From contig NZBA01000005.1 in assembly GCA_002686265.1 (NCBI GenBank), positions 22,862-86,861 of the forward strand: a stretch of 64,000 nt of DNA. The letters are read 5' to 3'. Below the pieces are notes generated by a model. The model saw only the letters and a list, made by a program, of their open reading frames with translations. It had not been told where the DNA came from and did not search any database. The stretch is from Planctomycetota bacterium. Lineage in GTDB: Bacteria; Planctomycetota; UBA1135; GCA-002686595. Shown here piece after piece: positions 56,466 to 64,000 of this stretch. Position 1 is the first letter of the stretch. Each line of letters starts with the position of its first letter. The translations under genes were made by a program, and so were the position numbers.

Positions 56466-58046
56466 GTGACCGCCGGCGAGGAGCAGAAGCGGGAGCGCAG
56501 GTTCCTGAAGGCTGTCACCGGCCTGACCGGCCTGACTCTCGTGAGTCGCGTGCTGGGGCTGGTGCGCGAGCAGGTGCGCGCCGCCCTGCTGGGCACCGGC
56601 GCCGCCGCGGACGCCTTCGGCCTGGCGATCCTGATCCCCAATCTCCTGCGGCGTTTCCTGGCGGAGGGCACCGTCTCGACCGCCTTCGTCCCGATCTTCA
56701 CCGGCTACCTACGCAAGGGCGACGAGGAGGAGACGCGCGCCTTTCTCTCGCGCTTCGTGACGCTCATCAGCGTCGTGGCGACGGCGACCTGCCTTCTGGG
56801 CGTGCTGATCACGCCGTGGCTGATCGAGACCTTCTTCTCGTCACGTTTCGGCGAGGTCGAGGGCAAGGTGGAGCTGACCGTCGCCCTCACGCGCATGATG
56901 TGGCCCTACCTGGCCCTCGTGAGCTTCGGAGCTCTGCTGAAGGCGATCCTCAACACGCACGGGGTCTTCAGTCCCTCGGGCGCGGCGCCGGTGCTGATGA
57001 ACCTGTGCGTCATCGGCTGCGGCCTCGGCCTCGCCGAGCGCCTGCCCGACCCGTCCTACGGCTTGATCGGCGGCTTCCTCCTCGGCGGCGTCGTGCAGGT
57101 CGCCTTCCAGGTGCCCTTCCTACTGCGCTCGACTCCGACGCGTTTCCACTTCGACCTGCACTTCGCCGATCCCGGCGTCTGGCGCGTCTTACGCCTGATG
57201 GGGCCGGGCGTGTTTGCCGCGGGTGTCTGGCAGGTGAACATCTTCGTGAGCCAGTGGATCGCCGCGACTCTCGACGGCGGCTCGCTTTCCTCTCTGCAGT
57301 ACAGCGTCCGCCTGCAGGAGCTCGTCTTGGGCCTGTTCGTCGTTTCCGTCTCGCAGGTCAGCCTGACGGCTCTCGCTAGGCAGGTGGCCGCAGGCGAGGA
57401 GGAGGCCGTACGCGAGACTCTGCGCCTGGGACTGCGCTTGGTGCTCTTCGTGACGATCCCCGCGACCGCGGCTTTACTCGTCCTGGGCGAGCCGATCGTG
57501 CGCTTGTTGTTCGAGGCGGGCGAGTTCGACGCGCGTTCCACGAGCATGACCGTTCTGGCGCTGAAGTTCCACGCCCTCGGACTCCTGCCGATCGCCGTGG
57601 CGCGGGTCACCCAGCAGGTGCTGTTCGCCCGCAAGGACCAGCGGCGCCCGGCCGCAGTGGCCGCTCTGGCGGTGGCGGCAAACGTCGCCCTGTGCTTCGC
57701 CCTGTCGGCCACGGACTTGCGCCACGGCGGCATCGCCCTCGCCGGAAGCCTCTCGGCCGGGCTGCAGGCGCTCTTGCTTGCGCTGATCGTACGCCGGGAC
57801 CTTGGTCCCCTGGGCGGGGGCGCGATCCTCGGCCGCGTCCTGCGCCAGGCGCTCGCCGCCGCGGCGATGGTGGCGGCCCTGGCCGCCCTCGCCGGGGTGT
57901 GGTCGCCGCCGGACACACGCGCGGCGCTCGCCGGCTGGGTCGCCTTCTCCTGCGCCGCCGGCGCGGCCGTCTACCTCGCCACCGCGGCCCTGCTGGGGGC
58001 GGGCGAGCTCGGAAAGCTGCGGGGTAGAGGAGATCCCTCGGCCTGA
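56466..58046 (+). CDS. murJ: Lipid II flippase MurJ
   Basis: A 526-residue inner-membrane protein with 14 hydrophobic helices, the MurJ (MviN) family layout, that moves lipid II across the membrane for peptidoglycan synthesis. GTG start. Family features: SRVLGLVREQVRAALLGTG near 22, a central Arg-rich NLLRRFLAEGTVSTAFVPIF near 57, and PSGAAPVLMNLCVIG near 172. Other MOP flippases are less likely given the R-x3-E pattern in the first helix and the length. A GC hairpin at 58057-58075 (CCGCCG/CGGCGG) and a stronger one at 58144-58166 follow. Confidence 0.92.
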   Translation: MTAGEEQKRERRFLKAVTGLTGLTLVSRVLGLVREQVRAALLGTGAAADAFGLAILIPNLLRRFLAEGTVSTAFVPIFTGYLRKGDEEETRAFLSRFVTLISVVATATCLLGVLITPWLIETFFSSRFGEVEGKVELTVALTRMMWPYLALVSFGALLKAILNTHGVFSPSGAAPVLMNLCVIGCGLGLAERLPDPSYGLIGGFLLGGVVQVAFQVPFLLRSTPTRFHFDLHFADPGVWRVLRLMGPGVFAAGVWQVNIFVSQWIAATLDGGSLSSLQYSVRLQELVLGLFVVSVSQVSLTALARQVAAGEEEAVRETLRLGLRLVLFVTIPATAALLVLGEPIVRLLFEAGEFDARSTSMTVLALKFHALGLLPIAVARVTQQVLFARKDQRRPAAVAALAVAANVALCFALSATDLRHGGIALAGSLSAGLQALLLALIVRRDLGPLGGGAILGRVLRQALAAAAMVAALAALAGVWSPPDTRAALAGWVAFSCAAGAAVYLATAALLGAGELGKLRGRGDPSA

Positions 58047-58143
58047 GTCCCATGCACCGCCGAGGGACGCGGCGGCTCCGTCGGCGCCGGGTGCTTGAGG
58101 TCCGCGCCGGCTTCCTACGAGGCTCGCAGCCCGGATCTTCATG

Positions 58144-58166
58144 CGCCGCGGGCGCCGCCCGCGGCG
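58144..58166. other. GC-rich perfect hairpin upstream of the DUF2325-like gene
   Basis: CGCCGCGGGCG and CGCCCGCGGCG are exact inverted repeats of 11 bases around one base. It lies 98 bp after murJ and 18 bp before the next start codon, so it may terminate murJ transcription, act in the 5' leader of the next gene, or both. Confidence 0.45.
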
Positions 58167-58183
58167 GAGCGTAGGATGGGGCG

Positions 58184-59800
58184 ATGAGCGATGGGGAGCA
58201 GGTCGATCTCGCGCGGGCCTTCAGGGTCGTGCTCGACGCCCTGCTCGAGGCGGCGCGCGAGGACGAGGCCGTGTGCGACGCTCTCGGAGTCCTCCAGGCC
58301 TGGATCGGCGAGCGCTTCTCGGATTTCGAAACTCCCTTTGGGGAAGGGGTTGCCGCGGAAGAGGGAGAAGGGACGCTCGGTGTCGCTCTTGACGGGGCGC
58401 AGGGCGGGGCCGAGGACGCGGCGCAGGCAGAGCCCTTGGTCGAACGCATGATTCAGATCGGGGGCGTTCGCGCCAGCGAGCCGATCCTGGTGAAGGAAGC
58501 GCCGGGGGCGGCGGGCGGCGAGGTAACCGCGTCGGGCGTGGTGGAGCCGAGCGCGCCCGCCGTTTCGTTCACTTCGGACTCCGACCTCGAGGGCGCTCGG
58601 CAGCCCGGGAACGACCTGGGCCGAATCCGCGAGCGCGCGCTCCTCAAGAGCGAGGCCTGTCGATGGGCCGTGAAGAGGCGCCGGGCCGAGAGCGTCGGTC
58701 AAGACGGCGACCACGACCCCGACCTTCGAGATCGCGCCCGGTCGTTCACAGGTTGTGACTTCTTCGCCTTGGATCGCTCGCGGGCGCTGCCCGATGACGA
58801 GAATCTCGAGCAGATCGCCTGCTGCTTCGACGTTCTGGCCCGAGGCGTGGAGGTCGCCCAGCGCTGCGCCGAGAACTACGGAAGGGAGGAGGCTCCCCCA
58901 GAGGATCTCCTATCCCTGTTGTCGGAGGTTCAGTCGGCCCTGCGTGTCGCGCTCGAAGCCGCGGATCAGCAGAAGGACTCCGAGCAGTTCGCCATGTACA
59001 GCTGGCTGCGCGATCAGGCGCGCGAGCACAGGATCCTGATCCCCCGCCACATGCGCCTCACCGACCCGGCCGATCCCGCGGAGTGGTTCGACCTGCGCGA
59101 GCGGATCGACGCCTTGGACCGCCGGATGACGACGGCCGAGGAGGAGCGCCGCCGCAAGACGGCCCTCCTCGACAAGCTGCGCTATCACATCCTCAAGCTG
59201 AAGGACGCCCGTGAGGACGAGCGCCACCAACACTGGACCAGCATGGCCGGAGTCATGCGCGACTGGGTGGTCGAGGGGCGCCCGCCCTCGAACCGGGATT
59301 TGTGCGACCCGCTGCTGCCCTTGATCGACGACATCCCCGAGGGCGTCGAGTTCGAGAAGCCCGCGCTGCTGGTGCTAAGGGCCGTGGACGAGTTGTCCGC
59401 GAGTCTGCAAGACCAGCGGCCCGCGCCCGCCCGTGGGCGCGAGCGCACGCCGGAGGTTCTCGAAGCGGCGCGGCTCCTGCGGGGAAGGGTGGTCGTCATG
59501 ATCGGCGGCCAGGCGCGCCGCCACTCCAAGCGCCAGCTCGAGGAAGACCTCGAGTTCGGCGAGCTGCGGTGGATCGCGACGACCGCGCATCGCTCGCTCG
59601 CGCCGCTCGAGGTCGAGATCGCCAAGCCCGACGTGGCACTCGTGATCCTCGCCATCCGCTGGTCCGATCACGCGAAGGGTGACCTCAAGCCCTGCGCCGA
59701 GCGCGCGGGCGTTCCGTTCCTGCGCCTTCCTGGCGGGTACAACCCCAACCGCGTGGCGCACGAGATTCTCTCCCAGGTCAGCGGGCAGCTGGGTCGCTGA
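58184..59800 (+). CDS. Hypothetical protein with DUF2325-like C-terminal domain
   Basis: A 538-residue cytoplasmic protein. The N-terminal half is acidic and low in recognisable motifs; the middle (about 215-345) is helical with a charged coiled-coil stretch (RMTTAEEERRRKTALLDKLRYHI near 310). The last ~95 residues resemble DUF2325: VVVMIGGQARRHSKRQLEED near 440, a DVALVILAIRWSDHAKGDLK strand-helix unit near 485 and GVPFLRLPGGYN near 510. DUF2325 domains look like small Rossmann-type binding folds of unknown function. I cannot assign a role. It is read from ATG 58184. Confidence 0.65.
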   Translation: MSDGEQVDLARAFRVVLDALLEAAREDEAVCDALGVLQAWIGERFSDFETPFGEGVAAEEGEGTLGVALDGAQGGAEDAAQAEPLVERMIQIGGVRASEPILVKEAPGAAGGEVTASGVVEPSAPAVSFTSDSDLEGARQPGNDLGRIRERALLKSEACRWAVKRRRAESVGQDGDHDPDLRDRARSFTGCDFFALDRSRALPDDENLEQIACCFDVLARGVEVAQRCAENYGREEAPPEDLLSLLSEVQSALRVALEAADQQKDSEQFAMYSWLRDQAREHRILIPRHMRLTDPADPAEWFDLRERIDALDRRMTTAEEERRRKTALLDKLRYHILKLKDAREDERHQHWTSMAGVMRDWVVEGRPPSNRDLCDPLLPLIDDIPEGVEFEKPALLVLRAVDELSASLQDQRPAPARGRERTPEVLEAARLLRGRVVVMIGGQARRHSKRQLEEDLEFGELRWIATTAHRSLAPLEVEIAKPDVALVILAIRWSDHAKGDLKPCAERAGVPFLRLPGGYNPNRVAHEILSQVSGQLGR

Positions 59801-59858
59801 GCACCGCGGCGCCTGATCCCTGCGAGGAAGAAAGGGCCGTGCTAGCTTGAGGGGCACC

Positions 59859-61043
59859 ATGCGCCCGCGAATCCCGTGGCTCGTAGCGACCTTGGCCTGG
59901 ACCCTCATCCCGCCGGCAGCCGCGCAGGGAGGGGCGGACCTCTTGCACGGACGCCACGCGAGCCCGTTCGTCTCCGTGGAGGGCCACGGGTTTCGGCTGG
60001 ACGGGCGGGCGTTTCACTACGCGGGTTGGAACACCTACTACCTGATGCAGTACGCGGCGGAGCCCGCCCTGCGAGTCCATGTCGATGAGGTGCTCGACGA
60101 GGCCGCCGAGTTGGGCCTGAGCGTCCTGCGCACTTGGGCCTTCAACGACGGCGCCGCCCAGTGGAACGCCTTGCAGGTCGCGCCGGGCGTCTACCAGGAG
60201 TACGTCTTCCGCGGCCTGGATTACGTGATCGATCAGGCGCGCCAGCGCAATCTGAAGGTCCTCCTCGGCCTGGTCAACAACTGGGACGACTTCGGGGGAA
60301 TGAACCAGTACGTGGATTGGAGCGCGACCGCGACCACGCACGATGAGTTCTACACCGACGCGCGCTGCCGGCAGTGGTACATGGATCACGGCGCGGCGGT
60401 GGTGGCGCGCGTGAACACTTTCAGCGGCTTGGCCTACAAGCACGACCCGACGATCCTCGGCTGGGATCTTGCGAACGAAGCGCGCTGCGACTCCGATGTG
60501 AGCGGGGCCACCTTGCAGGCCTGGACGGCGACGATGGCGGCGCACCTGAAGGCGGTCGATCCCTTGCACCTGGTTACGACCGGAAGCGAGGGCTTCTACG
60601 GTCCCGCGCACGCCGGGCAGAACCCGTTCGGTTGGATGGCGAACCAGGGCGTGGACTTCATCCAGAACCACCTGGTCGCACAGGTGGACTTCGCCGTCGT
60701 GCACACCTGGCCCGACTCGTGGGCCATGGGCCTCGGCGCGACCTTGCAGTGGCTCTCCGACCACGAGAGCGACGCGGCGGTCCTGATCGGCAAGCCTGTC
60801 GTCTTCGAGGAGTTCGGGAAGCTCGAACCGATGGTGATCCGCGACTTCTACTTCCAGGCGATCTACGACCAGATCTACTCGAACGCCTCGAGCGGGGGAG
60901 CGGCCGCGGGCTCCCACTTCTGGCAGTTACTCCACGACGACTACGCGCCCTACGACGATGGTTTCGGCGTGTTCTACCCCGCCCACGCCTCGACGACGGC
61001 GATCATCGCCACCGAGGCGGCGCGCATCCACGCGCTTCCCTGA
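59859..61043 (+). CDS. Secreted GH5-type mannan endo-1,4-β-mannosidase-like enzyme
   Basis: A 394-residue exported glycoside hydrolase. The ATG at 59859 gives a signal peptide ending in PPAAAQG. The (β/α)8 domain follows GH5 mannanases: FHYAGWNTYYLMQ near 48, LSVLRTWAFNDG near 88, the acid/base Glu in LGWDLANEARC near 205, and the nucleophile Glu in PVVFEEFGK near 315. It probably cleaves β-mannan or glucomannan outside the cell. Two hairpins downstream separate it from the convergent SEC-C gene. Confidence 0.86.
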   Translation: MRPRIPWLVATLAWTLIPPAAAQGGADLLHGRHASPFVSVEGHGFRLDGRAFHYAGWNTYYLMQYAAEPALRVHVDEVLDEAAELGLSVLRTWAFNDGAAQWNALQVAPGVYQEYVFRGLDYVIDQARQRNLKVLLGLVNNWDDFGGMNQYVDWSATATTHDEFYTDARCRQWYMDHGAAVVARVNTFSGLAYKHDPTILGWDLANEARCDSDVSGATLQAWTATMAAHLKAVDPLHLVTTGSEGFYGPAHAGQNPFGWMANQGVDFIQNHLVAQVDFAVVHTWPDSWAMGLGATLQWLSDHESDAAVLIGKPVVFEEFGKLEPMVIRDFYFQAIYDQIYSNASSGGAAAGSHFWQLLHDDYAPYDDGFGVFYPAHASTTAIIATEAARIHALP

Positions 61044-61078
61044 CCCGACTGATCACCGGCGGCGGCCGCCGAGCAGGG

Positions 61079-61103
61079 CTCGGGCGCCGGTTTCTCGCCC
61101 GAG
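61079..61103. terminator. Hairpin after the mannanase gene
   Basis: CTCGGGCG (61079-61086) pairs with CGCCCGAG (61096-61103) around nine bases. It is the first of two hairpins between convergent genes. Confidence 0.5.
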
Positions 61104-61119
61104 GGTAGCGACTCGCTAC

Positions 61120-61163
61120 GGCCCTTCTCCAACGGGCAGCTAGCAGCCCGTTGGAGAGGGGCC
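61120..61163. terminator. Strong bidirectional hairpin between convergent genes
   Basis: CTCCAACGGGC (61127-61137) pairs perfectly with GCCCGTTGGAG (61146-61156) around eight bases, and flanking GGCCC and GGGCC extend the stem with small bulges. It lies midway between the converging mannanase and SEC-C genes. Confidence 0.65.
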
Positions 61164-61204
61164 TACTCCGAGTTCGCCCTCTCCGCCGCTGTGGCCCGCG
61201 GGAC

Positions 61205-61687
61205 CTACTTCCCGTGGCACTTCTTGAACTTCTTGCCGCTTCCGCAGGAACAGGGATCGTTGCGCCCGAGCTTCTCGGCCCGGTGCACGACCGGCTTGGG
61301 TGGGGCGTGGTGGTGGTGGACGTTGCGCCCGGTGCGTACGGTCTCGAGGAACTCGTCGCTGGTGGCTTCGATCGCCTGGGTAACCTCGAAGGCGTTGGTG
61401 ACGACCTGCTCCCCCGCGAGGTGTTCGAAGAACGCGTGCAGGACGCGGGGTACGTGCGGCGCTCGAGGGTCCTTGCGCTCGAGGCGGCCGGGCATCGAGT
61501 GTCCGAGGGCCTGGTGGACGTCGTGGCCGTCCAGCAGGTGCGGCTTCTTGCCCAGCTCCCCGTAGCAGATCGAGAGGAAGCTCCGGGCGATCGCGCGCAC
61601 CTCCTCCGCCTCTAGTCCCTCGAAACTCCTCGCCTGGGGTGAGTCCGCGAACGCGGCCAGGTCGAGGGCGATGCGCTTCTCGCTCAT
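61205..61687 (-). CDS. SEC-C zinc-motif protein
   Basis: A 160-residue soluble protein. The C-terminus ends with GRNDPCSCGSGKKFKKCHG, the SEC-C zinc-binding motif (Cys-x-Cys...Cys-His) also found at the end of SecA, where it contacts ribosomes and SecB. The N-terminal ~120 residues are helical with an Arg/Glu-rich middle (FSF ICYGELGKK region near 38 and VPRVLHAFFEHL near 80). A linker NVHHHHAPPKPVV precedes the zinc motif. Family members with this size are uncharacterised. Confidence 0.8.
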   Translation of the reverse strand: MSEKRIALDLAAFADSPQARSFEGLEAEEVRAIARSFLSICYGELGKKPHLLDGHDVHQALGHSMPGRLERKDPRAPHVPRVLHAFFEHLAGEQVVTNAFEVTQAIEATSDEFLETVRTGRNVHHHHAPPKPVVHRAEKLGRNDPCSCGSGKKFKKCHGK

Positions 61688-61755
61688 GGGCGCCGAGTCT
61701 AGCGCAATCGAACGGAGAGACCCGAGCCTCGCTCGGCGGGGGCTTGGGTCGGCGC

Positions 61756-63192
61756 CTACCGCCTGAGGATCGAGATCCAGGAGGTTGCGACCTCCTCGGC
61801 GCCGCGGAAGCGGGCGCGGACCCCCACGTGGATCCCCAGTGGGTCGGGTGCGATGTAGGAGTAGGTCCTCTCGATGCGCTCCTCGCTCATCGAACGGGGG
61901 AAGGTGTCGAGCAGGGTGAACTGCGGGTTCGTCGGGCCGAAGGGCGCGCTCGGATCGAACAGACCGGCCTCGACGAAGACGATCCCGTCGGAAGGCGTCG
62001 CGGAGCCCCAGCCACTGACTTGCAGGACCACGGAGTCGAGGAAGCTCGCCGGGTCGCGCCCGGCCGCGAGGCTCAAGGAGAGCGAGTTGGCGGGTGGCCC
62101 GTGGTCGGCGGGCGTCCCCAGCCAGTAGCTGTAGGCGCCGGGCTCCGGATCCAGGCCGCAGATGGAGTCGATGTCGTCCTCGATGGTCAACTTGAGCTTG
62201 GGCCCGACGGCTCCGCCGCCCGGATACTTGAGGTCGTTGACATGGGCACCGCCCTGCGGATCGCGCACCAGGGTTCGCAGCTGGGCGAGGGTCGAGCCGG
62301 GGCGTCGCTCCGTGGAGAAGATGAGCGAGCCTGTCATGGCGTTGATACCGAGGGCGTCCACCTCGTCGCCGGCAGAGAGTCGCAGCTCGGAAGGAACCGC
62401 AACCGGCTGGGGATCGCTCCAGCCCCAGTTCCCCAGGGGATCTTGCTCCCAGGCGATCTTCAGGATCGTCGCACCGCTCGCGGGAGCTCCGCCGAAGAAG
62501 CTCGCGGGGAGGGCGCCCGCGCTGGCGCGCGTGACCGAGAAGAAGAGCTCCAATCCGTTGACGAGCAGTACGCTGCCAGAGGAACCCTGGTTCATCGAGA
62601 GGAGCGGCACGGCGAAGTCCATCGCGTCGATCTCGGGGGCCTCTTCGGCCGATCCGAACCCCATCGCCGTCGGATCCTGAGCGAGCATCGTCAGCCCCCC
62701 GAGGCCGGCGAAGATCCCCGCGGAACCGGCGACCACGTGCGTCAACAGGTGCGCGCCCGGCTCGGCTTGGCCGTGGATGGGGTTCCCCGGATCATTGACG
62801 GGCGAGTCGTGGGTCAGGGTGAGTGTCAACGCCACCCAGCGGTTGTTCAGGTCTATCCGCCCGTCTAGGTGCAGGAAGACCAGGTCGTTACCAGTCGACA
62901 GGGCGTCGATCTCCACGGCGTCGACACCCCAGGCGCCGAACATGGCCGCATAGCTGTAGTCCGGCACGGCCTGCACGGTCAGCGGCGAGGGCGGCGGCTG
63001 CGCCGGCGGCGGGAAGACAGACTGATCGCCGACGGCCTTGATGCGCAGGTGGTCCGGTCCGGAGCCCGTGCCGAGGGAGATCCCGTTGGCGAGGGCGGAG
63101 AAGGGGCCGCCGCCCACGGAGACCTGAGGTGCGGCACTCGGCGAGCCCGAGAGGGCCAAGAGCGTGAGAAACGTGACGAGTTCAGTCTTCAT
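61756..63192 (-). CDS. Secreted protein of unknown function
   Basis: A 478-residue exported protein with signal peptide (VTFLTLLALSGSPSAAPQ). It is Gly/Pro/Asp-rich and predominantly β, with repeated short strands and loops (for example VDAVEIDALSTGNDLVFLHLDGR near 90, and a similar EVDALGINAMTGSLIF near 275), which suggests duplicated units. No catalytic motif was recognised. Its start overlaps the upstream TPR gene by 11 bp, so the two are co-translated and may act together. The style matches large secreted proteins of planctomycetes. Confidence 0.65.
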   Translation of the reverse strand: MKTELVTFLTLLALSGSPSAAPQVSVGGGPFSALANGISLGTGSGPDHLRIKAVGDQSVFPPPAQPPPSPLTVQAVPDYSYAAMFGAWGVDAVEIDALSTGNDLVFLHLDGRIDLNNRWVALTLTLTHDSPVNDPGNPIHGQAEPGAHLLTHVVAGSAGIFAGLGGLTMLAQDPTAMGFGSAEEAPEIDAMDFAVPLLSMNQGSSGSVLLVNGLELFFSVTRASAGALPASFFGGAPASGATILKIAWEQDPLGNWGWSDPQPVAVPSELRLSAGDEVDALGINAMTGSLIFSTERRPGSTLAQLRTLVRDPQGGAHVNDLKYPGGGAVGPKLKLTIEDDIDSICGLDPEPGAYSYWLGTPADHGPPANSLSLSLAAGRDPASFLDSVVLQVSGWGSATPSDGIVFVEAGLFDPSAPFGPTNPQFTLLDTFPRSMSEERIERTYSYIAPDPLGIHVGVRARFRGAEEVATSWISILRR

Positions 63193-64000
63193 CCGTAGCC
63201 TCGGTGGTGAGGTAGCCGTTCCGCGCAGCGGGCGCGAGGTGGCGGGCGAGGGCGATCAGGTAGGCGCGAAGGGCCTCGGACTCCGAAGCGGAGAGGTCGG
63301 CGGGCATCATCGAGATCACGGTCTCCAAGCGCGCCCAGTTCGAGGGTTCGCGCCGCAGTTGACCGGCCAGCTCCGCGAAGACACGGCCGACGTCGTCATC
63401 GAGGATCGCGCGGCAGACAATGGGCTCGGCCCGGTCCGCCGCGCCGCCGAGCTCGACCGCCCGGTCGAAGCGCCGGAGGGCCTCGTCGGCTGCGTCTCGT
63501 GCGGCGGCATCGTCGCCGGCCTCGAGCGCCACCACGGCCCGCCCGTAGAGCACTTCACCCTCCAGGGCCAAGCGCATGCGTTCGTGCCGCGCGCCGAGTC
63601 CGAAGGGCGCGCGCTCGAGCCAGGCCTGGGCGTCGTCGAACTCCTCCCCGTGCAGGTGGACCTGGATCAGGGTCAGGTAGGGGTTGAGGTCGGTCGGCCG
63701 AATCTCGATGGCCTTCAACAGGTGCCGCTCGGCCTCGTCGAGGGCGCCGATCCGACGGTAGGCGATGCCGAGGTTCGACCGCAGGCCGTGGAAGCGCGGA
63801 GCGAGGGCGATGCCGTCGAGGATGGGCTCGACCGCTTCGGCGTAGCGCTCCTGGCCGAGGAGCGCGCCGCCGATGACGTGCGCGGTCGTGGCCGAGCGTC
63901 GGCCCTGGCTCTCCTCGAGCCGAACGGCGCGTTCGTGGACCGCGCGCGCCGCGGCGGAGTACTCCCCCGAGACGCCGGCGGCGCGACGGCCCCCACCAGA
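63182..64000 (-). CDS. TPR-repeat protein (5' end outside window)
   Basis: The C-terminal ~272 residues of a tetratricopeptide-repeat protein; the reading frame stays open to the window edge. Repeats include LGQERYAEAVEPILDGIALAP, YRRIGALDEAERHLLKAIEIRP and LHGEEFDDAQAWLERAPF. A leaderless internal start at 63718 is not the true start because the frame and repeat pattern continue upstream. It overlaps the secreted-protein gene downstream by 11 bp. Confidence 0.8.
   Translation of the reverse strand, partial: SGGGRRAAGVSGEYSAAARAVHERAVRLEESQGRRSATTAHVIGGALLGQERYAEAVEPILDGIALAPRFHGLRSNLGIAYRRIGALDEAERHLLKAIEIRPTDLNPYLTLIQVHLHGEEFDDAQAWLERAPFGLGARHERMRLALEGEVLYGRAVVALEAGDDAAARDAADEALRRFDRAVELGGAADRAEPIVCRAILDDDVGRVFAELAGQLRREPSNWARLETVISMMPADLSASESEALRAYLIALARHLAPAARNGYLTTEATDED

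Noticed and set aside
1..64000. CRISPR arrays, insertion sequences, phage or integrase genes
   Set aside because: No regularly spaced repeats, transposase motifs or attachment-type repeats were seen in any part of the window.

Overview
The window is a GC-rich bacterial chromosome segment. Genes are tightly packed, with many stop/start overlaps (ATGA, GTGA, TGATG) and frequent GTG or TTG starts. The mix of genes points to a planctomycete-like or related free-living, exopolysaccharide-forming bacterium: many secreted proteins and TPR proteins, an arylsulfotransferase-like secreted protein, a TAT-exported sulfatase-family protein, glycoside hydrolases, and a thioredoxin-like protein of the kind common in planctomycetes. 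The lineage is inferred from gene style only. No rRNA, tRNA, CRISPR array, insertion sequence or prophage was recognised.

Layout. (1) 1-6094, minus strand: the membrane arm of a complex I (NuoJ, NuoK, an antiporter-like subunit, a 96-residue membrane protein, a second antiporter-like subunit with a NuoL-type C-terminal extension, NuoM, and the start of NuoN). No NuoA-I genes precede it. (2) 6339-8783: two secreted proteins. (3) 8925-16183, plus strand: a complete phosphate regulon locus, phoB-phoR-pstS-phoU-pstC-pstA-pstB1-pstB2. A candidate PHO box lies before pstS, PhoU carries a C-terminal phosphatase-like domain that looks dead, and the two ATPases look like an obligate asymmetric pair. 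(4) 16190-33327: an exopolysaccharide locus with glycosyltransferases, flippase, radical SAM/SPASM protein, a glycosyltransferase-nucleotidyltransferase fusion, a phosphodiesterase-like protein, the initiating sugar-phosphate transferase, Wza-like and Wzc-like export proteins, and a GDP-mannose 3,5-epimerase. (5) 33745-38194: a five-gene lipid operon (monoacylglycerol-lipase-like, INSIG-like/hotdog fusion, second hotdog protein, nitronate-monooxygenase-like, saccharopine-dehydrogenase-like). (6) 38215-46626: secreted glycoside-hydrolase-like and sulfatase-like proteins, a decayed locus, a selenocysteine-containing TlpA/thioredoxin-like protein with a visible SECIS hairpin, a DUF418-like membrane protein and a DUF1810 protein. 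(7) 46633-56003, minus strand: a seven-gene overlapping operon (TPR, PqqD-like, ATP-grasp, large TPR, degenerate ATP-grasp paralogue, fold-III PLP decarboxylase, urea-transporter/sirtuin fusion) that reads as an undescribed biosynthetic or modification system. (8) 56466-64000: MurJ, a DUF2325-like protein, a GH5-type mannanase, a SEC-C protein, a secreted protein of unknown function and a TPR protein cut by the window end.

The strongest unusual signals are the UGA-encoded selenocysteine in the thioredoxin motif (44578-44580), the PqqD/ATP-grasp/PLP-decarboxylase operon ending in the urea-transporter/sirtuin fusion, the INSIG-like/hotdog fusion, and the complementary motif loss between PstB1 and PstB2.
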